DNA of 59,621 bases, from NCBI GenBank assembly GCA_938040725.1, contig CALHZX010000123.1:1-59621 (forward strand), given 5' to 3'. Below, in pieces: positions 16,436 through 26,299 of the stretch (position 1 is the stretch's first letter; each line of letters opens with the position of its first letter). Made by a program: the position numbers and the translations under genes. The stretch is from an uncultured Actinomyces sp. Its GTDB lineage: Bacteria > Actinomycetota > Actinomycetes > Actinomycetales > Actinomycetaceae. The notes under the pieces were generated by a model, which was not told the origin of the DNA, searched no databases, and worked only from the letters and a program-made list of their open reading frames with translations.

Positions 16436-18451
16436 ATGAGCCCCGAGGAACTGCTGAACGCCCTGGATCCTGATCAGCGCGCCGTCGCCACGCAGGTGGC
16501 CGGACCGCTCGCCGTTCTGGCCGGTGCAGGCACAGGTAAAACGCGCGCGATTACGTACCGCATTGCCTACGGGGCGGCCGTCGGCGCCTTCGATCCATCG
16601 AACGTCTTGGCCGTGACCTTCACGCAGCGCGCGGCCTTCGAAATGCGCCATCGCCTGGCGCAGTTGGGGGTCCCGAAGGCGCAGGCGCGTACCTTCCACT
16701 CCGCGGCGCTGCGCCAGCTGCGCCACTTCTGGCCCACCGTCGTGGGCGGGCCGCTGCCCGACGTCATCCCACATAAGGCATCCCTCGTTGCGGCCTCAGC
16801 CGCTCGCCTGGGGATCACGATTGATCGCACGAACGTACGCGATATCGCGGCCGAGGTCGAATGGGCGAAGGTGTCGATGGTCGACGCCGCGCACTACGCG
16901 TCGCGGGTGGCTCGCCTGCGACGTGACGTGCCCGCCGGGCTGGACGCGGGCGACATGGCGCGCCTCCTCGACGTGTATGAGGATGCGAAGAACGAGCGCG
17001 GTGTCATCGACTTTGAGGACATTCTCATCTACCTGTGCGGCATGCTGCAGGAACGCGCGGACGTCGCCGCCATCGTGCGCAAGCAATACCGCTCCTTCGT
17101 GGTCGATGAGTTCCAGGATGTCAACCTCCTCCAGGCCCGTCTGCTCGACCTGTGGCTGGGCGGTCGCCACGATGTGTGCGTCGTCGGCGATGTCGCGCAG
17201 ACCATTTATTCCTTCACGGGGGCCTCCCCGGATTACCTGACGGGTTTTGGGCGCAAGCACCCCGGTGCTCGCATCGTGGAGCTGACCCGCGACTACCGTT
17301 CGACCCCGCAGATCGTCAGCGTGGCCAATGACGTCCTGGCTCGCTCATCCCAGCGCGAGGGTACGGTGCGCCTGTCGAGCCAGCGCGACGGCGGCGCCCA
17401 GGTCACCTATCGGACCTACGACGACGATCGGGCAGAGGCGGAGGGCGTTGCGGCCTCGATCGCCGACCTCATCGATGCGGGGATGGTGCCCCATTCGATT
17501 GCCGTTCTCATGCGTACGAACGGCCAGTCCCAGGCTTTCGAAGAGGCGCTGGGCGCGCGCGGTATTCCCGTGGCCGTTGCAGGAGGCAAGCCCTTCTTTG
17601 CGCGCGACGACGTGCGCACTGCTATCTCGCGTCTGCGTGCAGCGGCAGCGGCAGCGACCGACGCTGGGAGTGTGGGCGAGATCGTGCGCGACGTCCTGTC
17701 GGGCGTCGGCTGGGCGCCCGAGGCTCCCTCCGGTCAGGCGGGTTCCGAGCGCTGGTCGAACATGAACGCGATCGTCGGCTGGGCGGACGACAGTCAGGCG
17801 CAGACGCTGCCAGCCTTCGTCGCCGAACTCGACGAGCGCGTCGCCTATCAGGTCGAACCGGACAAGGCGGGAGTCGAGCTCGCCACCATCCACGCGGCTA
17901 AGGGCCTCGAGTGGGACGCCGTTTTCCTCGTTGGCGTCGCCGAGGGCCTCCTGCCGATCTCCTACGCAAAGACAGCCGCGGCGCGCGAGGAGGAACGTCG
18001 CCTGCTGTACGTGGCGATCACGCGTGCGCGCGACCTGCTGACTGTATCGTGGGCGCGCTCGCGGGGGACCGATGGGCGCGGCAAGAGAAAGCGCAGTCGT
18101 CTGCTCGACGGTATCTGGCCCGAGGAGGCGCGTGTGGGCGCCCCCAAGAAGAAGGCTCGTGCCTCCACGCGTGCCCTCAACCAGGCCTTTGAAGAACACG
18201 CCTCGCCTCAGGCGATCGAGCTGTTTGGGCGCCTGAAGGCCTGGCGCCTCGAGGTGTCACGTCAGGCGGGGGTGCCTCCCTTCGCGGTCTTCACGGATCA
18301 GACGCTGCGCGACATCGCGCAAGCCATGCCAAAGAACACGACGCAGTTGCGCGTCATTCGTGGCATCGGAGACGTGAAGGTGCAGCGCTTCGCCGTCCCC
18401 GTTCTCGCGCTTGTGCGCGGCGAAGAAGTCATCGTCGACGAAGGAGCGTGA
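16436..18451 (+). CDS. uvrD2: UvrD/PcrA-type superfamily 1 DNA helicase with HRDC domain (UvrD2-like)
   Basis: 671 residues. Walker A AGAGTGKTRAITYR (residues 29-42), Walker B VVDEFQDVN, motif IV to VI segments including LTRDYRSTPQIV and YVAITRARDLLTVSW. The last 80 residues (about 590-665) form an HRDC-like domain (SPQAIELFGRLKAWR...VLPALV type), as in mycobacterial UvrD2, which is a 3'-5' helicase. An AAGAAT box lies 7 nt upstream of the chosen ATG; ATG 16427 is an in-frame alternative. It sits next to nudC. Confidence 0.92.
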   Translation: MSPEELLNALDPDQRAVATQVAGPLAVLAGAGTGKTRAITYRIAYGAAVGAFDPSNVLAVTFTQRAAFEMRHRLAQLGVPKAQARTFHSAALRQLRHFWPTVVGGPLPDVIPHKASLVAASAARLGITIDRTNVRDIAAEVEWAKVSMVDAAHYASRVARLRRDVPAGLDAGDMARLLDVYEDAKNERGVIDFEDILIYLCGMLQERADVAAIVRKQYRSFVVDEFQDVNLLQARLLDLWLGGRHDVCVVGDVAQTIYSFTGASPDYLTGFGRKHPGARIVELTRDYRSTPQIVSVANDVLARSSQREGTVRLSSQRDGGAQVTYRTYDDDRAEAEGVAASIADLIDAGMVPHSIAVLMRTNGQSQAFEEALGARGIPVAVAGGKPFFARDDVRTAISRLRAAAAAATDAGSVGEIVRDVLSGVGWAPEAPSGQAGSERWSNMNAIVGWADDSQAQTLPAFVAELDERVAYQVEPDKAGVELATIHAAKGLEWDAVFLVGVAEGLLPISYAKTAAAREEERRLLYVAITRARDLLTVSWARSRGTDGRGKRKRSRLLDGIWPEEARVGAPKKKARASTRALNQAFEEHASPQAIELFGRLKAWRLEVSRQAGVPPFAVFTDQTLRDIAQAMPKNTTQLRVIRGIGDVKVQRFAVPVLALVRGEEVIVDEGA

Positions 18452-18452
18452 G

Positions 18453-19331
18453 CTAGGAAGCGAGCCCGTCGATGCCGCACACGCAGTTGGTTGCGGGCAC
18501 CACCTCTTCGACGCGCACCAACCCGTCCTCGCCAATCGTCGCGACCTGCGCGCACTGCGATTCGGTGAGCGTCCCCGACGCGAAGTCCATGACCAGTTGG
18601 CCGATGCGTTGAGCGGCCGCAAAGTGAGCGAGCAGAGCCAGTGGTGCAAGCGGCCAGCTTTCCAGCTCGCGTAGGTGTGCCAGGTGGAACGGGTCCGCTG
18701 CAGCGCGTGCGTGCTGCGAGCACTGGTAGCAGGGGGTGACGCCCGGGATGACGAACGGGCCCACTTCGTAGGAGTGTTCGCCGCGCGTCACGATGAGGTG
18801 CGCAGTGTCGTGCGCGGTCAGCTCGAAGGGGATACCTGGGTCGACGACCCTGTCTGCGGAAACAATCGAAAGCTCGGGGGCGCCCTGTGCGTAGAGCTGC
18901 GATAGCGGGATGAGATCGCGCAGGGTGCGGCGCACTGCCCGATGGCGCGGTGTGCCCGTGTAGTGGCCTCCGAACACGCGGTCCCAATCCTCGTCGACCA
19001 GGGTGTGGGTCTCGATCGATAGCGACAGTGAGAACGTGTCGACGAGGCTGTGCAGGGCGAGGAGGATCGCGGGCACCGCCCCGACGATGCCGAGTGCAAG
19101 GTGGGGGAGTGCCTCGTGACAATCCGTGAGGCGCGCCTGGGTGAGGGCTGCGAGGAGCTCCGGCGAGGCCTGGGTGTCCTCACGCTCGCGGGCGGGGTGC
19201 GCCTGATTGCTGAGCCAGATCTGGTCGCCCGCGTGCAGGTTGTCGAGCAGGACGTGTCGGCTACGGTCGCCGCCGACCTGGACGCTGCCCGGGCCGCGCC
19301 AGAGGATCGCAGTATTATGTGCCAGGTTCAT
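18453..19331 (-). CDS. TOMM/cyclodehydratase E1-like protein (Rv3196-type), orphan
   Basis: 292 residues. A helical N-terminal part is followed by an E1/ThiF-like region with a zinc four-Cys set: PCYQCSQH near residue 210 and NCVCG near the C terminus. The family is annotated as cyclodehydratase-like or TOMM leader-binding protein, where such proteins present precursor peptides to YcaO enzymes. No YcaO, precursor peptide or transporter is found near it. It occupies the place of mycobacterial Rv3196, between uvrD2 and the DUF2342 gene. AAGGAG lies 7 nt before the ATG. Function in this setting is unknown. Confidence 0.72.
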   Translation of the reverse strand: MNLAHNTAILWRGPGSVQVGGDRSRHVLLDNLHAGDQIWLSNQAHPAREREDTQASPELLAALTQARLTDCHEALPHLALGIVGAVPAILLALHSLVDTFSLSLSIETHTLVDEDWDRVFGGHYTGTPRHRAVRRTLRDLIPLSQLYAQGAPELSIVSADRVVDPGIPFELTAHDTAHLIVTRGEHSYEVGPFVIPGVTPCYQCSQHARAAADPFHLAHLRELESWPLAPLALLAHFAAAQRIGQLVMDFASGTLTESQCAQVATIGEDGLVRVEEVVPATNCVCGIDGLAS

Positions 19332-19441
19332 GTTAGTCTCCTTCGGTTTGTACCTGATGGAACCATGATGAACCTCAATGGCAATCGCGCGAAAGCGTTT
19401 GGAAAATCTGTGGAAAACTTGTCAGATCTCTTTAGAACGTC

Positions 19442-20908
19442 TCAGTTTGTCTCGCCCGGATCGTCCGCGTCCCCCGCGTCCGATGTCGACTCATCCGAAC
19501 CGGCTGAGGCCTCATCCCCGGGCTGCAGTCCGTCCGCCCAACCGAGCGTCCCATCGAGAAGAGAGGTCAGTGCAGCGTCGATATCCGCGTCCTCCTCCGC
19601 AGCCGCATGGCGCAGGGTCAGGAACGTGTCGGGCGTGGCCAGCTCAGTCTCCGTGGGCACCATGTCCGGATGCGACCACAGGGCTTCGCGGGCCTCGCGA
19701 CCGCCGTCTGCCTCCACCAGGGTGAAGATGGACGCTGCGCCGCGAGCCTGACGCGGGCGCATCTTGAGTCCCATGAGAGTCCCCAGGATCTCTTCGGCGG
19801 GGCCGCCCGAGGCGCGCCGACGGCGCATCATTTCACGCAGCGCATCCGCGTGGGGCAGGTAGGGCAGGGTGGCCTGGGCCGTGACGACCTCGACCCAGCC
19901 CTCAATAAGGGCGAGCATTGTCTCCAGGCGCGTCAGGGCATGGCGCTGGTCCGGTGTCGTCGATAGCGCAAACACGCCGCCGCTGAGCGCCGATTCCACG
20001 GACTGCGGATCCGAGGGGTCCACTGATCGGGCGGCCTCGGTGATCGCCTCCGTGTCGATCGCGATCTGAGAGGCGTAGCGCTCGACAGCGCGCACAAGGT
20101 CACCCTCCAGCCACGCCACGGACGCGAAGAGGCGCCGGTGCGCAGCCTCGCGTACGGCGAGGAACTGGCGCACCTCGTCGAAGGGGACGTCAAGCCCCTC
20201 GGAGAACTGAGCGATGTTGTGGGGCAGAAGAGCCGCGTGCGAGGTATCCGACAGGGGAATGCCCGTGTCAAACGTGCCGAAAGATTCGCCCGCCAGAGCG
20301 GCTAGGACGCGTGAAATCTGAGCGGAGAACATCATCGCCGACAGGCGCGGCATCATCTCCTGAGTCTTGCCGAGCATCGCCGCCATGCCGTCGGGAAGCG
20401 AAACGGAATCGTCCAGGCCGGTCTGCCCGAACTGTTCAGCCAGCGCCGCAGACAGCGCGCGTGACACGTTCAGGGCAATCGGTTCACAGATGCGCTTCCA
20501 GGTGGGGATCGTGTTTTCGACCCACGACACCCTGCTCCAAACATTGCGTGTCACCGGGCCCGAGGCGAAATCCGTGACCGCGTCGAGCCACAGGTCCGCG
20601 ACCGTCATCGCCTGACGTGCAGCCTCGGCCTCGGTGGCCGTGGGGGCAGGGTCGCCGCTGGCGTACGCGGCCTGCTTCGCGCCGTCCTCCACCAGGCGCC
20701 AATTGACCGGACCGGCAGTCGTGTTCATGAGGAACTGGAACTGGCCCATCGCGGCGCGCATGCGCGCAGGATCGGAAAACTCTGCGGGCAGGTTCGCGGG
20801 GTCAAAGCCCTGCGCCTGTAGCGCGCGAGCGGCCTCGGCCGCGGCCTCGTCGCCCAACACGGAGCGCAGGAAATCCTCAAAGGGGGTGCCGGACTCGTTC
20901 TCATTCAT
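19442..20908 (-). CDS. DUF2342 zinc-dependent metalloprotease-like protein
   Basis: 488 residues. An acidic, disordered N terminus (ENESGTPFEDFLRSVLGDEAA) precedes a helical body. A conserved EAAHRRLFASVAWLEGDL motif near residue 232 is the metal-binding helix described for the DUF2342/Zincin_2 group. No signal peptide. TAGGCT is 6 nt before the ATG, so the message is probably leaderless. It lies in the Rv3195 position beside a PDZ-Lon protease. Protease activity is inferred from the family. Confidence 0.83.
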   Translation of the reverse strand: MNENESGTPFEDFLRSVLGDEAAAEAARALQAQGFDPANLPAEFSDPARMRAAMGQFQFLMNTTAGPVNWRLVEDGAKQAAYASGDPAPTATEAEAARQAMTVADLWLDAVTDFASGPVTRNVWSRVSWVENTIPTWKRICEPIALNVSRALSAALAEQFGQTGLDDSVSLPDGMAAMLGKTQEMMPRLSAMMFSAQISRVLAALAGESFGTFDTGIPLSDTSHAALLPHNIAQFSEGLDVPFDEVRQFLAVREAAHRRLFASVAWLEGDLVRAVERYASQIAIDTEAITEAARSVDPSDPQSVESALSGGVFALSTTPDQRHALTRLETMLALIEGWVEVVTAQATLPYLPHADALREMMRRRRASGGPAEEILGTLMGLKMRPRQARGAASIFTLVEADGGREAREALWSHPDMVPTETELATPDTFLTLRHAAAEEDADIDAALTSLLDGTLGWADGLQPGDEASAGSDESTSDAGDADDPGETN

Positions 20909-21029
20909 GAACTCAGCCTAGCGAGCGCTCGTGCGACTCAGCTGGCAAATCCCTGCGAAAACGCTGAGAGCTGAACGCACTGGGCACGGCGCGCGTGCAA
21001 CCGCGCCGTGCGTGGGACACAATGACACG

Positions 21030-22223
21030 GTGAGTGACACGCACATGACCTCGTCAGTCGACAACCTCTTGCCCTTCGAGCAGGCTCCAACGAGACGTGC
21101 ACCAATCGTTAGCTGGCGTATCCTCACAGCCATCCTGGCTGCCCTCGCGATGGTTGTGATTCTCTTCCTGGTCCCTGTTCCCTTTGTGGTCAATAGCCCC
21201 GGCCCGACCTTCAACGTGTTGGGGTCCGACAAGGGTATTCCGATCCTCGAGATCGACGGGACTGACCCGACGACGGGAGAACCGGTCGAGCAGGATGAAC
21301 CCCAGTCCGCTTCGTATCTCGATCCCGCGAAGCCCGGGCAGGGGCAGCTGCGCATGGTGACGGTCTCCGAGTCGGGCAGTCCGGACTCCCGCCTGAATTT
21401 CGCTCAGCTCATCGCCGCCTACCTCGACCCTCACAGCAAGATCATGGACTACGAGTCGGTGTATCCCGAAGGAACCACACGCCAGCAGGTGAGCGACGCT
21501 CAGCTGGCCATGATGCGTAACTCGCAGACGACGTCCCAGGTCGCAGCCCTTGAGTACCTCGGATGGGACGTTCCCGCGACCGTCACTATTGAGGGGGCGG
21601 TGGAGGGATCGAACGCCGAGGGGATCGTCGAGCAGGGCGATATCTTGCGTGCCATCACCACTCCGGACGGTACCCGCCACGAGGTCGCGGACGCGGTCAC
21701 GCCTTTCTCGCTCATGCGCACGGTTCCCGCGGGATCGACGATGACGCTGACGGTCGAGAGGAACGGTGAGACCCAGGAGCTCTCCTTCGACTCCGTGGCA
21801 GCCTCGGCGACGGAAAGCGGCTCGAAGCTGGGTATCTACCTCTCCGTCGAGCCTTCCCTGCCTGTCACCATCAGCGTCAACATCGAGGGTGTGGGAGGCC
21901 CGAGCGCCGGCATGATGTTCTCGCTGAGCATCATCGATCGCCTCACCCCCGGAGATATGACCGGCGGCAACTCGATTGCGGGCACTGGAACCATGTCCTA
22001 TGACGGTCAGGTTGGTGCCATTGGAGGCATCCAGCAGAAGCTGTGGGGCGCACACCGCGACGGGGCCCAGTGGTTCCTTGCCCCTTCCACAAACTGCGAC
22101 GAAGTCATCGGACACGTCCCCGACGGCATGCGCGTCGTCTCGGTGTCCACCCTCGACGAGGCCGTCTCCGCCGTTCACTCGATCACCGATGGCACCGGGG
22201 ATAGCCTGCCGACCTGCCAGTAA
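21030..22223 (+). CDS. Membrane-anchored PDZ/Lon-like serine protease (S16)
   Basis: 397 residues from GTG 21030. One signal-anchor segment at about 29-52 (LTAILAALAMVVILFLVPV), a PDZ domain (about 140-245) and a Lon proteolytic domain with the Ser-Lys dyad: Ser292 in GGPSAGMMF and Lys337 in GGIQQKLWGA. The catalytic domain therefore faces the cell exterior. It corresponds to mycobacterial Rv3194c and has no AAA module. CACAAT lies 6 nt before the GTG, which decides the start; a downstream ATG at 21045 is possible. Confidence 0.88.
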   Translation: MSDTHMTSSVDNLLPFEQAPTRRAPIVSWRILTAILAALAMVVILFLVPVPFVVNSPGPTFNVLGSDKGIPILEIDGTDPTTGEPVEQDEPQSASYLDPAKPGQGQLRMVTVSESGSPDSRLNFAQLIAAYLDPHSKIMDYESVYPEGTTRQQVSDAQLAMMRNSQTTSQVAALEYLGWDVPATVTIEGAVEGSNAEGIVEQGDILRAITTPDGTRHEVADAVTPFSLMRTVPAGSTMTLTVERNGETQELSFDSVAASATESGSKLGIYLSVEPSLPVTISVNIEGVGGPSAGMMFSLSIIDRLTPGDMTGGNSIAGTGTMSYDGQVGAIGGIQQKLWGAHRDGAQWFLAPSTNCDEVIGHVPDGMRVVSVSTLDEAVSAVHSITDGTGDSLPTCQ

Positions 22224-22268
22224 CGCTCGTTAGGCCACCCACCGCCTTCGGTCAGGTGGGTGCGAGAG

Positions 22269-22310
22269 GGCCCCGGCCTCGTCCTTTTGGTCCGGGACGA
22301 GGTCGGGGCC
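22269..22310. terminator. Terminator between PDZ-Lon and PPA1309 genes (dispersed hairpin family)
   Basis: A 16-bp stem with one wobble (GGCCCCGGCCTCGTCC at 22269-22284 with 22295-22310), followed by a pyrimidine-rich TCCTCTTCTTCTC on the plus strand. Confidence 0.82.
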
Positions 22311-22321
22311 TCCTCTTCTTC

Positions 22322-22891
22322 TCAGGCTTGCTCGTCCGCCACCGGCTCGAGGGATGCGCGCAGGGCGTCAACCAGGGCGGGAACGAGGTTCGAACCCTGC
22401 CCGACCTTGTCATCGGAGTCGAAGGCGCGGGTGCGCAGCGCGCACCAGGACTCGCCGGTGCGCATGACGCCCACCGCCAGGCGCACGTCGGTGCGCAGCG
22501 GGTGGTTAGCCACGAATGCGAGGGCTTCCTCGGGGTCCTCGGGGGCCTCGTCCTCAACCTCCGGGGGGACGACGATGCGCTCGACAGTGATCGCCGCGCC
22601 GGGCACCGTCTCGGGCCACGCCAGGTGCGCCAGGACCTGCTCAATGTCGTCGTCGGCCAGGTCCTCCTGGATGATGGCGCTCAGGTGATCATCGCTGCCA
22701 TCCCAGCCAGAGCGCAGCTGTGCGGCGATGTCGGTGGGCAGATTCGGGTCGGCCAACAGCGTCGCCGTGGGAACCAGCGCATAGATGGAAGGCGCGTGAT
22801 CCCAGCCCACCCGGGCGGCGCCCTTCTCGATATCGACAACCACGTTGGCCAGCGCGATCTGGCGCGCACTCGGCATCATCTCAACAGTCAT
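22322..22891 (-). CDS. PPA1309 family protein
   Basis: 189 residues, acidic and soluble. Contains IALANVVVDIEKGAARVGWD near the N terminus and ESWCALRTRAFDSDD near the C terminus, as in the PPA1309 family of actinobacteria. Function unknown. GATTAT lies 7 nt upstream of the ATG at 22891; an in-frame ATG at 22900 is the alternative. It is convergent with the PDZ-Lon gene and divergent from UPF0182, a conserved arrangement. Confidence 0.83.
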   Translation of the reverse strand: MTVEMMPSARQIALANVVVDIEKGAARVGWDHAPSIYALVPTATLLADPNLPTDIAAQLRSGWDGSDDHLSAIIQEDLADDDIEQVLAHLAWPETVPGAAITVERIVVPPEVEDEAPEDPEEALAFVANHPLRTDVRLAVGVMRTGESWCALRTRAFDSDDKVGQGSNLVPALVDALRASLEPVADEQA

Positions 22892-22992
22892 GCCTCCCAT
22901 AATCTCACGGAGAGCGAATAAGACCGAGGCGAAGTTACCTCTGTGCGCCGCTACACTGGTTTGAAGCTATCGGTTTGACAGAGAGGAATGCC

Positions 22993-25900
22993 GTGAGCTT
23001 CGATTTTTCAGTCTTTCCCCCGGGCGGGGCGCGCGCTCCGCGGGACCCTAATCGTGCGCCCAGGCAGCTGACCATTCGCAAGCCGGGTCCCGCCGGCATC
23101 ACGATCGTGGCGCTGGCGATCATCGGAGCCATCATCTACGCGGCATCCATCGTGTGGACCGAGATCCTGTGGTTCCGCCAGATGAGCGCCACGCGCGTCA
23201 TCCTCACCCAGTGGGGAGCGCACATCGGCCTATTTGTCGTTGGCTTCGTCGTGGCGACGGCCCTCATCTATTTCTCGATGTCCTTCGCCTACCGGCATCG
23301 TGCTTCCTCTACCCGCGGCGAGGCCTCGGCTGCCCTGCGCGGATACCAGGAGGCGCTCGAACCCATGCGTCGCCTCGCTTTCTGGGGTGTGGCCCTCTTC
23401 TTTGGCTTCTCCAACGGTGCGCGCCTGGCCACCGAATGGCGCACGCTCCTGCAGTTCCTCAACCGTTCCTCCTTCGGGCAGGTTGACCCCCAGTTCGGGC
23501 TGGACATCTCCTTCTTCGTGTTCGTCCTGCCCGCACTCAAGGTGCTCGTCTCCTTCCTCATGACAGTCACCGCCATCGGGCTGGTTGCGGCAATCATCGT
23601 GTCCTACCTGTACGGGACGATTCGCCTCGCCCCGCGTCCTCACGCCTCCAAGCAGGCGCGCTTGCAGACCGGCATGATGGCCGCCTGCCTGTCCCTGTTC
23701 ATCGGCGTGAACTACTGGCTGGGTCGCTACGAACTGCTCACCTCGGATTCCGGCTCCATTCACGGCGCCCTGTACTCCGATATCAACGCGACGCTGCCGG
23801 CGCACTCGATTCTGGCGGTCGTCTCCGGCCTCGTCGCGGTCCTCTTCGTCGTTGCGGCCTTCAAGGGCACGTGGCGCCTGCCGGTCACCGGCGTGGCGGT
23901 CACTGTCGTCGCCGCCCTCGTTCTGGCCGGCGCCTACCCGGCCCTCGTCGAACAATTCCGCGTGCGCCCCAACCAGCGCACCCTCGAGTCGCCCTACATT
24001 CAGCGAAACATTGATGCGACGCTGGCCGCATATGGGCTCGACAACGTCGACTACCAGACCAACTACGACGCGGCGACGACGGCCTCTGCCGGGCAGTTCG
24101 ACAACGACGCACTGACCTCCCAGGTGCGTCTCCTGGACCCCAAGGTCATCACGAAGACCGTCCAGCAGCTCCAGCAGTCGCGCCTCTACTACGGCTTCAA
24201 CTCCGGCATGAAGGTCGATCGTTACAACGTGGGCGGGGAGCGGCGCGACACGGTGATCTCCGTGCGCGAGCTCAACCTCTCGGGCTTGTCCGCCGAGCAG
24301 CAGACCTGGGTCAACCAGCACACCGTCTACACGCACGGCTACGGTGCGGTCGCCGCCTACGGCAACCAGCTGACCAGCGACGGCCTGCCGTCCTACTGGG
24401 AGCAGTCTGTACCCTCCGTCGGTGAAATGGGGGACTACGAGGAACGCGTCTACTTCAGCCCCGGTTCGCCCGACTACTCCATCGTCGGTGCCCCGCAAGG
24501 CGCCGACCCGCAGGAGCTCGACTACCCGGAGGACACCGCGGTTGGTGGCCAGGTCTCCACGACGTTCACCGGCAACGGTGGCCCGTCCGTGGGCAACGTG
24601 TGGAACAAGCTCCTGTACGCGATCAAGTTCGGTTCCACGGACCTCTTCTTCTCCTCTCAGACGAACGAGGCCTCGCAAATCCTGTATGACCGCGACCCGC
24701 TGCAGCGCGTGTCCAAGGTCGCGCCCTACCTGACGCTCGAGCAGTCCGCCTACCCGGCGGTTGTCGACATGGACGGGGACGCCTCGACCCCCAAGCGCCT
24801 CGTGTGGGTCGTCGACGCGTACACGACCACGAACAACTACCCATATGCCCAGCACGAGTCGCTCTCGGACGCGACGGTCGACTCCCAGTCCACGCAGATG
24901 GGCCAGTACGTGCAGGCGAACAAGATCAACTACATGCGTAACTCCGTCAAGGCCGTCGTCGACGCCTACGACGGGTCAGTGCGCCTGTTCCGCTGGGATG
25001 ATCAGGATCCGATCCTGCGCACGTGGGAGAAGATCTACCCCGGCAGCGTCGAGCCCATGTCCGCTATCTCCGGCGACCTCATGAGCCACCTGCGCTACCC
25101 CGAGGACATGTTCAAGGTGCAGCGCAACCTGCTGGCCACCTACCACGTCACCGACGCGGCTGGCTTCTACTCCGGTGGTGACCGCTGGCGTCTGGCCGAG
25201 GAGACCTCCACCTACGGCGCGGCTTCGTCCACCGACTCGAGCCCGCGCATGGACGCGGCAGGCAACCCGCTGCCCGCACCGACCGCCCTGCAGCCCCCGT
25301 ACTACCTGACCATGCAGATGCCCGGCCAGGATAGCGCCGAGTTTTCACTGACCTCCGTCTTCGTCCCCGGTGGCGGCGGCGAGGGGCGTCGCGAGGCCAT
25401 GGCGGGCTTCCTCGCGGTGGACTCGGAGACGGGCAACACGCCGGGCCAGGTGCGCGAGGGATACGGCAAGCTCCGCTTGCTCGCGCTGCCCTCATCGACG
25501 ACCGTGCCCGGCCCCGGCCAGGTGCAGAACAAGTACGACTCCGACCAGAAGATCGCCACCCAGCTCAACCTGCTCAACCAGGCTGACTCCACGGTCATCC
25601 GCGGTAACCTCCTGACCCTGCCGGTCGGCGGCGGTCTGCTCTACGTGCAGCCCGTCTACGTGCAGGGCACAGGGTCGGCGTCCTACCCCGTGCTCCGCTC
25701 GGTCCTGACGGCCTTCGGTGACAAGGTCGGATTCGCGCCGACCCTGGAAGAGTCGCTGCGCCAGCTCGTCTCGGACGATGGGAGCTCGTCAACCTCTCCC
25801 GGTGCGACGACTCCGCCATCGGGGGACACCTCGCAGTCGGGTACGAGCTCATCAGATGCGAGCACCCAGCTGTCCCAGGCCGTCAGCGATGCTGCGCAGG

Positions 25901-26103
25901 CCATGCGCGACGCAGATGCGGCGATGAGCAAGGGTGATTGGACCGCATACGGCGAGGCCCAGACGCGCCTGCACGACGCCCTGACTCGCGCGCAGGCCGC
26001 ACAGGCGGCGCTCGGTACGTCCTCGCCCGTGACCCCGAACGCAGGCACGCCGACGCCCAGTTCGAGCCCATCTGCGACGAGCGGAGCGCAAAGCGGCTCA
26101 TAG
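22993..26103 (+). CDS. UPF0182 family large membrane protein
   Basis: 1036 residues from GTG 22993, with GAGAGGA 7-9 nt upstream; TACACT at 22952-22957 is a possible -10. Six to seven hydrophobic segments lie in the first 320 residues, followed by a large extracellular domain with conserved signatures (VRPNQRTLESPYIQRNIDATLAAYGLD-type and LLTLPVGGGLLYVQPVY). The C terminus (about 930-1036) is Ser/Thr/Gly/Ala-rich and disordered. Present in most actinobacteria (Rv3193c), function unknown. The first in-frame TTG upstream lacks support. Confidence 0.91.
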   Translation: MSFDFSVFPPGGARAPRDPNRAPRQLTIRKPGPAGITIVALAIIGAIIYAASIVWTEILWFRQMSATRVILTQWGAHIGLFVVGFVVATALIYFSMSFAYRHRASSTRGEASAALRGYQEALEPMRRLAFWGVALFFGFSNGARLATEWRTLLQFLNRSSFGQVDPQFGLDISFFVFVLPALKVLVSFLMTVTAIGLVAAIIVSYLYGTIRLAPRPHASKQARLQTGMMAACLSLFIGVNYWLGRYELLTSDSGSIHGALYSDINATLPAHSILAVVSGLVAVLFVVAAFKGTWRLPVTGVAVTVVAALVLAGAYPALVEQFRVRPNQRTLESPYIQRNIDATLAAYGLDNVDYQTNYDAATTASAGQFDNDALTSQVRLLDPKVITKTVQQLQQSRLYYGFNSGMKVDRYNVGGERRDTVISVRELNLSGLSAEQQTWVNQHTVYTHGYGAVAAYGNQLTSDGLPSYWEQSVPSVGEMGDYEERVYFSPGSPDYSIVGAPQGADPQELDYPEDTAVGGQVSTTFTGNGGPSVGNVWNKLLYAIKFGSTDLFFSSQTNEASQILYDRDPLQRVSKVAPYLTLEQSAYPAVVDMDGDASTPKRLVWVVDAYTTTNNYPYAQHESLSDATVDSQSTQMGQYVQANKINYMRNSVKAVVDAYDGSVRLFRWDDQDPILRTWEKIYPGSVEPMSAISGDLMSHLRYPEDMFKVQRNLLATYHVTDAAGFYSGGDRWRLAEETSTYGAASSTDSSPRMDAAGNPLPAPTALQPPYYLTMQMPGQDSAEFSLTSVFVPGGGGEGRREAMAGFLAVDSETGNTPGQVREGYGKLRLLALPSSTTVPGPGQVQNKYDSDQKIATQLNLLNQADSTVIRGNLLTLPVGGGLLYVQPVYVQGTGSASYPVLRSVLTAFGDKVGFAPTLEESLRQLVSDDGSSSTSPGATTPPSGDTSQSGTSSSDASTQLSQAVSDAAQAMRDADAAMSKGDWTAYGEAQTRLHDALTRAQAAQAALGTSSPVTPNAGTPTPSSSPSATSGAQSGS

Positions 26104-26299
26104 GCGCTCTCTGTGCGTTGCGCGCCCGGCCCTGCCGATCACGTTGTGAGGTGGGCCGGGTGCGTCCCATGTGAGGGTGGCGTTTGTGCACGGCCGGGAA
26201 AGTCCCTCCGTGTGTTTCGTCATTTCGGCAGCACGCTGCCTCTATGATGAAGATCATGCGTGCTCACGCGACACCAACACACGCGGAAGGACCCTGACA

